The notes under the pieces were generated by a model. It worked only from the letters and a program-made list of their open reading frames with translations, made no database searches and was not told the origin of the DNA. Shown here in pieces: positions 36,564 through 48,599 of a stretch of 64,000 nucleotides of DNA. The DNA lies in assembly GCF_030272615.1 (NCBI RefSeq), contig NC_081412.1, positions 670,432,852 to 670,496,851 on the forward strand, read 5' to 3'. How positions within the stretch are numbered: position 1 is the stretch's first letter; every line of letters starts with the position of its first letter. Source of the DNA: Cryptomeria japonica (Eukaryota; Streptophyta; Pinopsida; Cupressales; Cupressaceae). The position numbers and the translations under genes are program-made.

Positions 36564-37142
36564 ATGAATGCGGATAAAGTTTCTATGTTTATGGCATGGT
36601 GTCTGGAGCTCCGACCTGTTCTGAAAGTCAGAGAAATCGTGAACAAGTGTGTCAAGAAGGAATGGCTAGGCGGAATGGAAGCTTTATTAGGTTTGGCATG
36701 AGACATGGACGGCTTTGAAAGTGTGGACGGAGCGTGGATTCATGTGAGTGAATTCACTCCTCCCTTGCGATCGTTCTTGCTCTGGAGTGCCACATTCAAT
36801 AAAGAGGCCATAAGGAGTGTAGCACAGGTTGGAATGTATGGCATTGTGCAGTACCTTGAGACGGTCGATGTCTGGGAACCATGTGTGGAGATAGCAAAAT
36901 GGGGACCTTGGTTGGAATATAAAGCACTTGTGCAACGAACGGTTCTTGCATGCACAAAATGACAGGGTCAACCTTGTGGAAGAACAACTAAGAAGGGTTG
37001 TGTGCTGCAATTCGGTGAATGCTCCAATAGCGAGACAAAAATGAACCAAGTTAGGAACATGGAAGTGCTGGATGTGGAGAGGGCACAATCACTATTCACG
37101 TGGAGTAGCAAGATGACACATACAACCTTTTTTGAATCAAGG
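36564..37142 (+). pseudogene. Uncharacterised open frame, broken
   Basis: In one frame from the ATG at 36564 (MNADKVSMFMAWCLELRP) through a TGA at 36699-36701 to 36961 the sequence reads as a plausible globular protein (WIHVSEFTPPLRSFLLWSATF, YLETVDVWEPCVEIAKWG); after a further TGA the same frame continues to about 37142. The TGA lies where CGA is likely. About 190 codons in all. I do not recognise the family. GC content and codon use are higher than the flanks, which suggests a captured or remnant gene fragment between repeat clusters. Confidence 0.45.
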
Positions 37143-37764
37143 ACTGTGTTTTGTTTTTAAGATGTTTTTGAATGTGTTATGTATGGACTGTTATGTATAC
37201 CGTCCACTGACTTCGATGGTCTAGTTGGTTAGCCATGGAGGTTTATCTTTTAGAATGTAAACATTTTTAGAATTAATATAAAATATAGCTTTACCGGACA
37301 AAAATAAAAATTGTTGACACCAACTGGTACTTTTAGCTTCTCTATTTTGAAATTGTTGTTAACATTTCATTATATATGGTGAAAAAACAAATGTTTTTGA
37401 TTGTATGTGCATGAAATTGTTCTATAACATCAAAGTCAAGCATTTCAATATATATGACTACAAATACAATTAAATTATTGTAGCACAATTGAGTTTCTAT
37501 TTTGGCTCGGTAAGAAATTGGAGGATTTCAATATATATGGTGGAAAAAAACGGATAACCTTATCTTCCTCTTCTGTGCTCGACTTTGTCTCCCTCATCGG
37601 GTATCGGCATAACCCAGAACTTCTCTCATCAATGATTTGAGTTATCCTGATGACTTAGTATTTCCACTTTTCAGTATTGCCTCATTGGAGTAAGTTATGC
37701 TGATGATACTGCCTTTTCCATTTAGCCCATCAGGTATCAGAGTAGCGTGGGATGACATTCTCCG
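37143..37764. other. AT-rich spacer ending in TATCGG motifs
   Basis: 37143-37560 shows nothing recognisable. 37590-37764 contains CATCGGGTATCGGCATAAC and CATCAGGTATCAGAGTAGC, members of the TATCGG hairpin family, leading into the fold-back arm. Confidence 0.55.
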
Positions 37765-38423
37765 ATGACCCTGTTGGTCACTGAGTTGTGATGGGTAAAA
37801 GGACTTGCATCTTCCCATCGTGGTCTCATGACCACCGTTGATTTTCTGTGGACTTGACCACAGTTTAAGCACTTTTTCCTCCACACTTTTTGGGCCCACC
37901 ATTCAATTGCTGATCCACAAAGAGTAAAAGGACTCACAACTCTTCATCGTGGTCTAGCGACTTCCGTCATATCAAATCCTTACTGCTCTAACTTTAAGAT
38001 CCCTTCATCACTTAACCGCCAGCGCTTGATCTCTGACTGGCCCCGCCACTAGTGTCTTATCACTGAGTCATGATGGGTATTCAATTTACAACTTCCCATT
38101 GCAATATCATGACCATCATTGGATCAAAAAAGACCTGCCCAAATTTTAAGAACCTGATGCATACATTAGAAAACTATTCTTAGACTTAGGAAAATTAAAG
38201 CGATCCAACATAAAATATGAAATCTGCCAGACTTAAGACTCAAATGGCCCCTTTTCAATGACATAAAGACCCTTTCAGTTAAGTGGAGGAAAAGGTAATG
38301 AACAAAAATATTTTCCTTAGAGACAATAAGACATGAAGGTTTTTTATCAAATGTTCTCAAAATTATTAAACCCAAAATTCATAATTCATGGATAAATTGT
38401 TGCTCATGCCATGGGGTCGTGGA

Positions 38424-38545
38424 TATTCTAGCTCCAAAACTAACCTTTCATATAGCATGATAGCAACATGTTAGTAAATCCTAGCCATTTATTGCAAAAT
38501 CGATGGTTTAAGATGCATGACTAACACGCGTGTTAGTCAAAATGC
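38424..38545 (+). repeat. Palindrome module inside the fold-back interior
   Basis: TATTCTAGCTCCAAAAC opens it; ATTGCAAAATCGATGG and the perfect palindrome GACTAACACGCGTGTTAGTC (38519-38538; 22 bp counting the flanking T/A) close it. Confidence 0.85.
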
Positions 38546-39672
38546 TCATGAACCCTTGCTCAGGCCAAGAAAAATATAAATTTGTAAACAAACCTCAAAC
38601 CTGCACCAAAATTAATTACAAACACCTCCTGAGAAATAAAATAACATACACTAAACCAATATGAAAGAACAATAGCAAGTTCAATCCATTTGGTATAGAC
38701 TGCTGCTACAAAAATGACAAAATTACAAGGTAAAATCTGGAAATTATCTTCAAAATCTATTCAAACTTGCTCACAAATGTTCCAATCTGTGTAGAATCAT
38801 TCTTAAATAATTTTATATTCCATTTTGGTCATAACCAACTCTTCATCGGTTGTGTAACCACTGGTTTGCTAAAAAATGCAAAGTTTCTCAAAATGTTGCA
38901 AAAAGTTGTTAAGCAATAATGACAACTTTTGCTCAAATGTGCATTTTTGCCTTTTATGCATTTTTACTTATATTGAACCTCCTAGCATGACTTCCTAACA
39001 TTAAAATGATATGCCTAAATTCCTAATGAGGCTTTAAAAGTCATTTTAGATCATAATGCAAATTTATGCCATTTTAGGCTTACAAGGGCTCATAGGCCAG
39101 ATTTGAGAAAAGTAACAACCTAGGGGACAATCATCCTTCAAATGACTATCAAACACACATGTCGAGCTCTGAGTATTCCATTATTCAAAAACCTAATCCA
39201 AAATATAGATCATCACCTCAAAATATGGAAAATGCATAAAAAATGGTAAATAGTTTCCTAACACCTCACTTGGTATGATGAATCTCCTTAGCATGGTCTT
39301 AATTTCCCTATCTCTTCCATTTGGTGGAACAAGCTATTTTAGTATAAGGAATGCCCTTTATGTTGATGAATGTGGACCGAGCATGGGAGCTTCATTTTAG
39401 CTAGACATAGGCCATGCCTTAGTGGAAGGACAAACCGTAGACCTCTATGTTTTTTTGTGCACTTTGGCAGATTGGTATCGGGCCGATAAGATAAAGTACA
39501 TAGGAGCAGGGAACTTGATAAGTTCTCATAATAGTAAAGATATGTTGTTCAAATAAACCTTGATTGGAATTTGGGCCTCTTCAGGTCTCTAGACTTCTCT
39601 AGAAAGTCTAAAACTTTATATAAGGAATGGTTCAAATTGCAGTCTTAAGCTTAGAAGTCTCAATCTGAACCG
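38546..39672. other. AT-rich DNA, nothing recognised
   Basis: No open frame, repeat motif or element end was recognised in this part of the fold-back interior. Confidence 0.4.
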
Positions 39673-40260
39673 ATGGTGCATCATTTTGGTCTCAGTTGCC
39701 TATGTAGAGAGGAATCAATCCAGGCCCAATGCAGCCAGCTATTTCAAGAAAATGATGTGCTTTGGAATGTTGTATGGTGGGTGGCTAATAGTATATTAGG
39801 TGCTAATAGAAACTGGTGTGATGGGTTTGTTTATGAGGTTGTTATTTGCCCTATGGTTGACATATTCGATTCAAAGGAAGTGACCATATAGAGGATCGAT
39901 GACTTTGTCTTCCCGTCTGATGGGCAGGCCCTGGGAAATTCCATTCTAGAGTTGGATTCTGATTGTTGGGTAAGAACCCTCGGCATCTATTTTCACCACA
40001 CCAACTACATCTCCTCTGAATCAGAGGAGTCAGACAGTGAAGATGAGGAAATTGCCCAAAACAAGGCAGCACGGGAGAGGAGAAAGAACTTTATCTAGGA
40101 GGCATGGGAGGTGTTTAGGGTAGGGGTGAGGAATGAGAATCTAGATCCCTTCCACAGACTACTCAACTCTGATAATAACTGGCTCTCGACACCAGCCACT
40201 GTCAAAGTAATGGAGATTAGAGAGAACATGGTTGTCATACTCCAATATATTGGGAATTAG
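39673..40260 (+). pseudogene. Uncharacterised frame with acidic stretch
   Basis: One frame of about 195 codons interrupted by two TAG codons (39889-39891 and 40096-40098). The first part is Trp/Cys-rich (NVVWWVANSILG), then an acidic run ESEESDSEDEE followed by a basic NKAARERRK stretch, ending TAG at 40258-40260. Both internal stops are explained by CAG to TAG. No family recognised. It lies inside the fold-back structure, so it could be a captured gene fragment. Confidence 0.4.
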
Positions 40261-41059
40261 TTTTGTTGTTTATCTACAATTTCCTGTTTTGCATATGTCA
40301 CTCACTAGACTTCTATGACCCTATTGCAGACAATAGGAAGAATTTTGTAAAATTAGTAGTAGCACTATTTTAGGTACTTACCCACTATGTTATAAAACAT
40401 CTTGTTATGGTAAATAGGAAAAAGTGTCAGCTGACACTATGTTAGAAATAGCTCACCATTGTAGGTGCATGGAGCGCCTTCAATGGTCATTTCGTAGCCA
40501 ATATTTTTAAGTTTAAAGATGTCATTTTCATCTACATGTACTGATGATGGATGGTGGACATTACAATTTGTAAAGAACCAATGGTTCTTACACACTACTG
40601 CCAATTTTTTAACACAATATTTGTTAAGTATTGATGTAGTCAAATACAAATTTTCTATCACATGAAGTATTGATCTGTAGTTGTTAGTTTTTCCTTTTTT
40701 GTAGTTTAATATTGCTTCAATCTCTTTGTTAGCTTCAAATTGTTATGCAAAATCATTGTACCAACTCATCATATATGGATTTGATGGATTACAAGCATTT
40801 ACTGAATTGAAATCCTCCTATGATTTGTCTCGTGCGAACACCAATCTACTTGTTCTTTGCATTTAATAATGACGGGTTTAGGGTTTTGTAGTCAAATTTC
40901 ACAATGGCTAATCGGCATAAAGTTTACAATAATTCAATTATTTGGCACCACCCGTCCTTCAGTCGGCATAGGTCTTACTGATCACTTCACCTCTTGGCTA
41001 GGTTCTGATTGGTCCGTTATGATTTCACCTTTAAATCACTTCTATTTACTCGTTTATTT
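40261..41059. other. AT-rich DNA with two TATCGG-type words
   Basis: No gene recognised. AATCGGCATAAAG and GTCGGCATAGG near 40909 and 40972 belong to the hairpin-motif family. Confidence 0.4.
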
Positions 41060-42071
41060 TTTCACTTAAGTGGAAGGGTCACCGTGTCATTGAAAGGGGC
41101 CATTTTGAGTTCTAGGTTTGGGCGGGTTTTAATTAAATTTGAAATGTTTCATATTTTCCTAAAGTCCTAAGTATTTTCCTTTATGTATGCATCGGGTTCT
41201 TAACGGTCAGATATGTTTCCTTTGATCTAACAGTTGTTGTGACACGGCAATGGGAAGTTGCATGTTCAATATTAATCGTGACCTAGTGATAAGCCACTAG
41301 TGGTGGGGCCGGTCCAATAGTTAATCCATACAATTAGTGGAGACAGCTAGCGGTGTCCGTTTACTGGTGATGGCTAAGTAATGAAGGACCTTAAGGATTG
41401 AATGGTTAGATCATGATCTAACGATTGTCGCTAGACCGCTATGAAGAGATTCTCGTCCTTTACTCTTTGCGGACTAGTGAGTGAATGGTGGGTCTGGCCA
41501 ATGTGACAAAGTCCAAAGGAAATCAATGGCTGTCGCTAGACTGCAATGGGAAGATGCTTGACCTTTACCCATCACGGATCGGTGACAAACAAAGGTGAGT
41601 GACGAAATGATGGGCCCACTTTGAAGGATAAAGTGATTAAAGGGAGTGTTGAATCCACATGATCTAATGGTTTTTGGTAGACCGCGATAGGAAGATGCTT
41701 GACCTTTACTCATTGTGGATCAGCGACTGAAGGGAAAAATACTCAAAAGAAGCCCTTTTGGTCCGTTCGAGCTGAAATTTGAAATTTAAAATAATTAATT
41801 GCAGAAGTGTGTGGCCCTATTGATTATAATTAATGCTCAGTTGTCTCTAAGGTGCCTCCATAAGACATTTTTTTGAAACTCAAATTGCAAAAATCTTTGA
41901 AGAGGATTAGCAGAGACTAGGTGTATGGTTTTTGTGATTTCTCAGGCGACAAGTAAGTCTTTTTGTGTCTGTGATTTGAAATACCTATTTGTGTGACATT
42001 GTTTGGTGCTAGAGATTTAGAAGGGGTTATTTGAATAAAAATTGAAGTGATGATAGCTTTAGATTGATAAG

Positions 42072-43733
42072 ATGGCACCACGAAGAGAATTTAAGGGAAA
42101 GATAGATTACCAAGAGAGGGCTATTTGTGATGACTTTCTCAAACAATTCATTCAATCCACAAATAGTGCAACCAAGATAAAGGAACTTATGCCCAAATAT
42201 CCCCACCTGTGGATTGGTGATAGTTTATATGACAAAGGATGTTGGTTGAGAGATCCCTAGATAGGCATGATAGGTTTCGGTCTATTCAGGGTAGGGTTTG
42301 GCCAATGGAATACACCTGGTCCTATAAATAATATATGGGAATTAGATGTTGGGAAACTTGTGGTCCCTAGAGTTTTCATGGACATTGATTTGTTGACCAA
42401 AATTGCAAAAAGTTATGACCCTATCACTATGACTGTGAGGAATGTAAACACAGCCCCCCTAATTGAAATCACTGTCGATGAACCACAAGGGTATTCTGGC
42501 TGAATGAAGCCTCAAGTTATTTAGAACCCATTGATTTTGAAATTCTCAAGAAGGTATATGATTCCTAGAAGGATCGTCTTAGGAATGGGCCATGGAAGGA
42601 ATTTTTTTGCAAAGATAGGAGGGTTATCATTGGTAGGCCCTAGCACAATGGAGCCTTTCCCTATGAATTTATTCACTTTAAGGGCTAAGGGTGTATATTG
42701 GTCTCTATGTCAAATTTTTGGAGAAGATGTAGAGAATGCCATGCCAACTCATTATATGCTTATGATGGCACAAATTTTGAACCTGTCCTTAGCAATAGCA
42801 TATGATTTTGCACCTTATCTTGCAGATGTCATTCATGAGGGTTTAATTGGGATAAATAATGCTAAAGTGGATAGACTTTTTGGCTGGTATTCCATGTTGA
42901 TGCATATGTTCTTGTTTAAAGGCGTGGAATATTTTGGAAAAGATATGGACCTACGAAGAGAAAGGGATGGTGAAGACATGCCAATTCATTTATGGAGTAC
43001 AAATCTGTCTTGGGACAGAGAAGATGCTAGCTATCTAAAATTTGATAGTTGCTTTGCATCTAAGATTAGAATTCTTCTGTGTCAAGAGAACCTAGGATCC
43101 TAAAGGCTCTCCTTGAATTCATCAGACCTAAGGAGTTTGTAGAGAGCATCAAGATTGTGCACAATTGGGGTGACATAATCTTATATCTCGTTTCCATCAT
43201 TTTCAAAGTATATGGTTTCAAGGGAACACCATATTTTCTCCCCTATCAAGTCCCTTTGAAGATTGGTATTGCTGAGATTATGAGGCAAATTGGAGGACTA
43301 CAAGAAGCAGAGCTGACGAATAAAGGAAAAGGGACAATCTTCCCAACAATCACCATGGCACTTCAATTTGCAGTCACCAAAGGTGGTTGGCTACATTTAG
43401 GGAAGTTCCTTCAACCATACAGATTGTCAATGGTACTGGCTAGGTTTGCTGATACTGAAGACTTCTTCAATGGTATGTTTAGGAAGAAAGTCAGGTGCGG
43501 GGGAAAAATTCATCGATTTGAATTCCCTAAAGATCTGATAAGAAATGAATTTAATTTGGATAAGCATGAAGTAAAAGAGAAAAAATGGTTGGCATACAAG
43601 AAGACCCTTGATTTTGTCCAATTTTTGGAGAAGAATTATGATCCTTTGAAAGTCTTTGACCCATTTGAGGAGAGGATCAATTATTTGATAGGATACTTTT
43701 AAGATGCAATTCAGACTCTGAATGAGAAGAAGG
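42072..43733 (+). pseudogene. Uncharacterised family member 1, N-terminal half
   Basis: ATG at 42072 begins MAPRREFKGKIDYQERAICD after an AT-rich leader. A TAG at 42258-42260 interrupts the first 62 codons; frameshifts occur near 42500-42600 and 43080. Conserved-looking tracts include LRAKGVYWSLCQIFGEDVEN, YGFKGTPYFLPYQVP near 43210-43250, and NYDPLKVFDPFEERINYL to 43702. No catalytic motif or membrane segment is recognised. The HNWGD...YGF.G.PY.LP pattern is shared with the minus-strand gene at 53084-53422. The copia C element is inserted at 43733; the gene resumes at 48600. Confidence 0.6.
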
Positions 43734-44167
43734 TGTTGAAATGTGGCGACTGATCAGCAAAGTACTATACACTCAACACGTATCCTTGCTGGGGTCCAGG
43801 GCCGGGCTGGGCCCCGAGCAGGGGTTCGGGGGCGAGAGCCTCTGAGAAATATTTTTTTGGGTATTTTTTTTTTGTTGATGAAAATAAACATTGTAATAAA
43901 ACCCTAAAAAGGCCAACTTTGTTTTTGCCCTAAAAACGCATGTTATAAGCGGCTGGGATGCTTAAGGAATTGTAAGGTTGATGTACTATTTTTGCTAGAT
44001 AATAAGAAAGATTGGACGGCTATGTATGGTGGACATAACCCATTCTGGGTGAACCACGTTAAATATTTGTGTTATTTGTGTCTTGTTTTATTTCTTTATC
44101 TTTTGTATTTAAATCTGCATATAATTGTTAGTTCAAATTTTCTTCGGATCTGCTTGAAACCCTAACA
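43734..44167 (+). repeat. 5' LTR of copia C
   Basis: 434 bp. It contains a block of about 126 bp (43777-43901), partly very GC-rich, that is absent from the 3' LTR. Otherwise closely similar to 48292-48599. Confidence 0.95.
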
Positions 44168-44169
44168 AT

Positions 44170-44181
44170 TGGTATCAGAGC
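44170..44181 (+). promoter_or_regulatory. Primer-binding site, copia C
   Basis: TGGTATCAGAGC, an exact match to the common plant copia site complementary to initiator tRNA-Met, 2 bp after the LTR. Confidence 0.95.
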
Positions 44182-44227
44182 GAGGTTTTTTGTGAATTGG
44201 CAGGACTTTCAGATTTGAGTGGGAGCA

Positions 44228-45010
44228 ATGGAAGATTCCAAATTCAAGGTCGAAAAGTTTAACGACTAGAATTATCAGTTATAGAAAATGCAGATGGAGG
44301 ATTACTTGTATCAAAAGGATTTGTGGCGGCCATTGGAAGGAAAGGAAAAGAAAGCGACCACAATGTCAGATGAAGAGTGTGACATTTTAGATAGAAAGGC
44401 ACTGAGATCCATTCGATTGTGCCTTGCACTTTCTGTAGCATTCAATATAACAGAAGCAAAAATGACTATAGATTTGATGGCGACATTGGCTAAATTGTAT
44501 GAGAAACCCTCAGCTTCAAATAAGGTATTTCTTATGAAGCATTTGTTTAATTTGAAAATGAGTGAGGAGGATCTGTAGCGGAGCACTTAAATGAATTTAA
44601 TACAATTACCAGTCAATTGTCTTCGGTAAAAATTACCTTTGTAGAAGAGGTTAGGACTCTCTTGATTTTATGTTCTTTGCCAGAAAGCTAGAATAGCTTG
44701 GTTATGGCTGTAAGTAACTCTGTCTTTGGTAAAAATACTTTGGTATTTGATGATATTGTTGGTGTTATCCTAAGCGAGGAAATGTGAAAGAAAAGCATAG
44801 GTGAGACTCCAACATCATCAAGTAGTGTTTTGAATGTGGAGAACAGAGGAAGATCAAAGGAAAGAGGAAAAGGCCCTTGGAATGAGAAGTCACGAGGGAA
44901 GTCAAAGAAAGGATGCTCTCAATCTAGAGGAAAGAAAGATTGCTAGTACTATGGAAAGCCTGGTCATCTAAAGAAAGACTATTGGTTTCAGAAAAACAAA
45001 GAAGGAGACA
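44228..45010 (+). pseudogene. Copia C gag
   Basis: ATG at 44228 opens MEDSKFKVEKFND, soon broken by TAG codons; the clean stretch 44288-44578 has the gag-type DLWRPLEG and a UBN2-like region (LYEKPSASNKVFLMKHLFNL). A degenerate zinc knuckle, with YYGKPGHLKKDYW and the first Cys followed by a TAG, lies near 44940-44985. A frame change after 44578 separates it from the rest. Confidence 0.82.
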
Positions 45011-45099
45011 AAAATGAAAATGATAGTAAGGAAGCTAATATTGCAAGTAATACTTTACAAGATGCTTTAATCTTATGTTTGGATAATGTTAATGATTCC

Positions 45100-48000
45100 T
45101 AGGTAATAGATTCTGGGGCTTCATTTCATGCTACACCCCATAGAAAATATTTTCTAGATTATGTTCAAGGTGATTTTGGACAGGTATATTTGGGTGATGA
45201 TGAGCCCTGTCAAATTGTTGGAAAAGGAAAGATAAAGATCAAGTTACAGAATGGAAATGACTAGTTTCTGTAGGAGGTAAGACATGCTCGTAATTTAAGA
45301 AGAAATTTAATTTCTGCAGGGCAACTAGGTAGTGAAGGTTGCATAGTTACCTTCTCAGATAGTATCTGGAAGGTCAGTAAAGGATCATTAGTAGCAGCTA
45401 AAGGTGCGAAGGTAGGCACATTATATCTATGTACTGGTAACACTTACTCTACCCTAGCTGCTACAGATAAAGTTACTGCAGGGACAACAACAATAGATGT
45501 TGCAAGAACAAATTTGATAATGTGGCACCATAGGCTTGGGCACATGAGTGAGAAAGGGATGAAAATACTTCACTCCAAAAATCTATTGCCAGGACTAAAG
45601 AAGATTGATTTAGAGTTCTGTGAAAACTGTGTTTATGGTAAATAGAAAAGAGTCAGATTTCTCAAGATTGGGAAAGAGAAGAAGAGTGATAAGTTAGAGC
45701 TTATGCGTTCAAATGTATGGGGACCAGCTCAGGTATCATCTCTTGGTGGCTTTTGTTATTATGTTATTTTTATTGATGACTCAACCAGAAAAACATGGGT
45801 ATATTTCCTAAAACAAAAATTAGATGTTTTTGAAACTTTTAAGAAATGGAAAGCTTTGGTTGAGAACGAGACAGGAAAAAAGTTGAAGTGTCTCAGATCG
45901 GATAATGGAGGTGAGTATTGCAACAAAGAGTTTAAAGATTATTGCTCCTTAAATGGGATTCAAAAGCAAAAGACAGTTCCAGGAACTCCACAGGAAAATG
46001 GTGTATCAGAGAGAATGAATAAGACTATCATGGAACGCGTGAGGAGCATGAGATTGCATGCTGGATTGCCCTTACATTTTTGGGCAGATGTTGTACATAC
46101 TGTTGTCTATTTGATAAATAGAGGACCTTCAACCCCTTTGGATGGTGGTATTCCAGAGGAGGCATGGACTGGTAAAAAGGTAAATTATTCTTTTCTGAAA
46201 AACCTTTGGTTGTGAAGCTTTTGTCCATATTGATAAAGAAAATAGAACCAAGCTTGATGCTAAATCTTAGAAATGTACCTTCATTGGATATGGGATAGAT
46301 GAATATGGCTATCGGTTATGGGATTTTGAAAATAAGAAAATAATTAAAAGTAGAGATGTTATATTCAATGAGAAGGTTATGTATAAAGAAAAAATGCAGG
46401 AAAAGAAGCATGAACAAGAGAAACAAGAATATGTGGTGTTGGATAAGATTCCTGAAAATGAAATGCCACAGGTACCTAATGCTCAACAACAACAAATTGT
46501 CCCACAAACTCCTGCAAGTGTTAGATGTTCTACAAGGTCAAGTAGACCCCCTAAAAGATTTTCTTCGTCTTTGTATTCTATTTTATTAACTGATTCTGGT
46601 GAACCAAAAGAATATGAAGAAGCAATGCAAGTGGATGTCAAACAATAATGGTAGCTAGGCATGAAAGAGGAGATGGACTCCTTGATGAAAAATAGGACTT
46701 GGGACTTAGTCCCTTTACCTGCAGAAAAAAGAACATTGCCTAACAAATGGGTTTATAGGCCGAAGGAGGACGAAGGAGGTCAGAAAAGACATAAGGCTAG
46801 ACTTGTGGTAAAAGGTTTTGCATAGAAAAAGGGTATAAATTATGATGAAATATTTTCTCCAGTTGTAAAAATGACTTCAATTAGAACTGTACTTAGTCTT
46901 GTGGCTGCAGATGATTTACATCTTGAATAATTAGATGTCAAAACAACTTTTCTCCATGGAGATTTGGAGGAGGAAATTTACATGTTGCAACCACAGGGAT
47001 ATGAGGTCAAAGGTAAGGAGAACTTGGTGTGCAGGTTGAAAAAAAGTCTGTACGGCCTAAAGCAAGCACCCTGACAATGGTATTTAAAATTTGATAGTTT
47101 CATGACTAAACACGGTTATCATAGATGTCATTATGATCATTGTGTATATTTTAAGAGATTGGATAATGGCAGTTATATTATCCTGTTGCTTTATGTTGAT
47201 GACATACTTGTTGTTGGGTCTAACATGCAACATATAAATGATCTTAAACAGAAATTAGCCAGGTCATTTGCTATGAAGGATTTGGGTGCAGCTAAGCAAA
47301 TTATCGGTATGACGATTACACGGGACAGGAAAAATAGAACCTTGAATTTATCCCAAAGTGAGTATATAAAGAAGGTGTTGGAAAAAATTTAACATGCAGG
47401 ATGCAAAAGCAGTTAGTACACCTTTGGCTAGTCATTTCAAATTGACTAAGGAGATGTGCCCAAAGGCATGGGAAGAGGTTAATAAAATATCTAACATCCT
47501 GTATTCATCAGCTGTTGGTAGTCCGATGTATGCAATGGTATGCACAAGGCCAGATATTGCACATGCAGTGGGAGTTGTGAGCAGGTTTATGAGTAATCCA
47601 GGTATGGAACATTGGAATGTTGTGAAATGGATCCTTCGGTATTTGAAAGGAACCACTACGAAGGCATTATGTTTCAAAGGATCTAATGCTGCTCTGAGTG
47701 GATTTGTTGACTCTGATATGGTAGGTGATATTGATTCATGAAGGAGTACCATAGGGTATGTTTTTACTATAGAGGGAACTGTACTCAGTTGGATTTATAG
47801 GCTGCAAAAGGTTGTTGCACTTTTAACCACTGAAGCTGAGTATGTTGCTGCTACTGAAGCCAGCAAGGAGATGATTTGGTTACAATGTTTTCTGGAGGAA
47901 TTGGGTTAGACATAGGAGGATCGCCCATTGTATACTGATAGCCAGAGTGCCATTCATCTCACGAAGAACTCTGATTTTCATTCAAGGACAAAGCACATTC

Positions 48001-48110
48001 AACTCAGGTACCACTTCATCTGGACTGTTTTGGAGGAGGGTCAGTTACGGCTTGAGAAGATTCACACAAGTGAGAATCCTGTCGATATGTTCACGAAGGT
48101 AGTTCCATAG
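45100..48110 (+). pseudogene. Copia C pol: protease, integrase, RT, RNase H
   Basis: Protease motif VIDSGASFHATP is at about 45105-45140. GAG-pre-integrase has WHHRLGHMSEKGM (about 45523-45561). The integrase core includes FIDDSTRKTWVYFLKQK, RSDNGGEY and GTPQENGVSERMN (45703-46215). RT includes NRTWDLVPLP (about 46690), LYGLKQAP (47050) and LYVDDILVVG (47191-47220). RNase H holds TRPDIAHAVGVVSRFM (47547-47594), TTEAEYVAATEASKEM (47828) and YTDSQSAIHL with SRTKHIQLRYHF (47928-48020). In-frame stops at Gln or Arg positions include TAG 45643, TAG 46823, TAA 46928 and TGA 47072. Confidence 0.93.
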
Positions 48111-48280
48111 GAGAAACTAATTTCTTCATCAGTTTCTGTTGGTCTTCTTGATTGATAATTGTGGAATTTATACCAGTCCAGTCCTAGTGTTTTATCCAGC
48201 GGATGTTGCATGTACAGTGGTGTCGTGTAGTATTAGTCTCCAAGTAGGAGATTGTTCGGTGTGGAGCCTAATCAGTCTCC

Positions 48281-48291
48281 AAGTGGGAGAT
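48281..48291 (+). promoter_or_regulatory. Polypurine tract, copia C
   Basis: AAGTGGGAGA immediately precedes the 3' LTR. A near-copy, AAGTAGGAGATTGTT, occurs 48 bp upstream (about 48243), so the PPT neighbourhood is duplicated. Confidence 0.85.
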
Positions 48292-48599
48292 TGTTGAAAT
48301 GTGATGACTTATCAACAAAGTACTGTACACTCAGCCTAGAAAGGCCAACTTTGTTTTTGCCCTAAAAATGCATGTTATAAGTGGCTAGGATGCTTAAGGC
48401 ATTGTAAGGTTGATGTACTATTTTTGTTGGATAATAAGAAAGATTGGATGGCTGTGTATGGTGGATGTAACCCATTCTTGGTGAACCACATTAAATCTTT
48501 GTGTTATTTGTGTCCTATTTTATTTCTTTATTTTTTTTATTTAAATCTGCATATAATTGTTAGTTCATATTTGCTTCAAATCTGCTTGAAACCCTAATA
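48292..48599 (+). repeat. 3' LTR of copia C
   Basis: 308 bp, TGTTGAAATG...CCCTAATA; lacks the 126-bp block found in the 5' LTR. The terminal CA has become TA. Confidence 0.95.

Larger units (their letters stand above)
37765..41735. mobile_element. Fold-back structure with long, repeat-built inverted arms
   Basis: The left arm (37765-38300) is the diverged reverse complement of the right arm (41060-41735). Aligned landmarks, left versus right, include the CACTAGTG...GGGGCC block, CAATGGGAAGTTG, TGTATGCATC, GTCGCTAGACC and CATTGAAA(A)GGGGCCAT. Within each arm a unit of roughly 170 bp recurs (GCGATGGGAAGATGC...CCCATCACGGATC...GTGGGCCCA). The interior of about 2.7 kb holds a palindrome module, an open-frame relict and AT-rich DNA. 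Candidates are a fold-back or long-TIR MULE element, or an old inverted duplication. No target duplication was identified. Confidence 0.65.
43734..48599 (+). mobile_element. Ty1/copia LTR retrotransposon C, 4.87 kb
   Basis: Bounded by the 5-bp duplication GAAGG (43729-43733 and 48600-48604). LTRs begin TGTTGAAATGTG and end CCCTAACA or CCCTAATA. PBS, gag, PR, INT, RT, RNase H and PPT are in copia order. It splits the uncharacterised pseudogene and shares its orientation. Many TAG, TAA and TGA stops make it non-autonomous. Confidence 0.95.

Noticed and set aside
36687-37088. A 133-codon minus-strand frame
   Set aside because: It is the shadow of the plus-strand coding-like frame at 36564-36961; the plus strand has better coding character.
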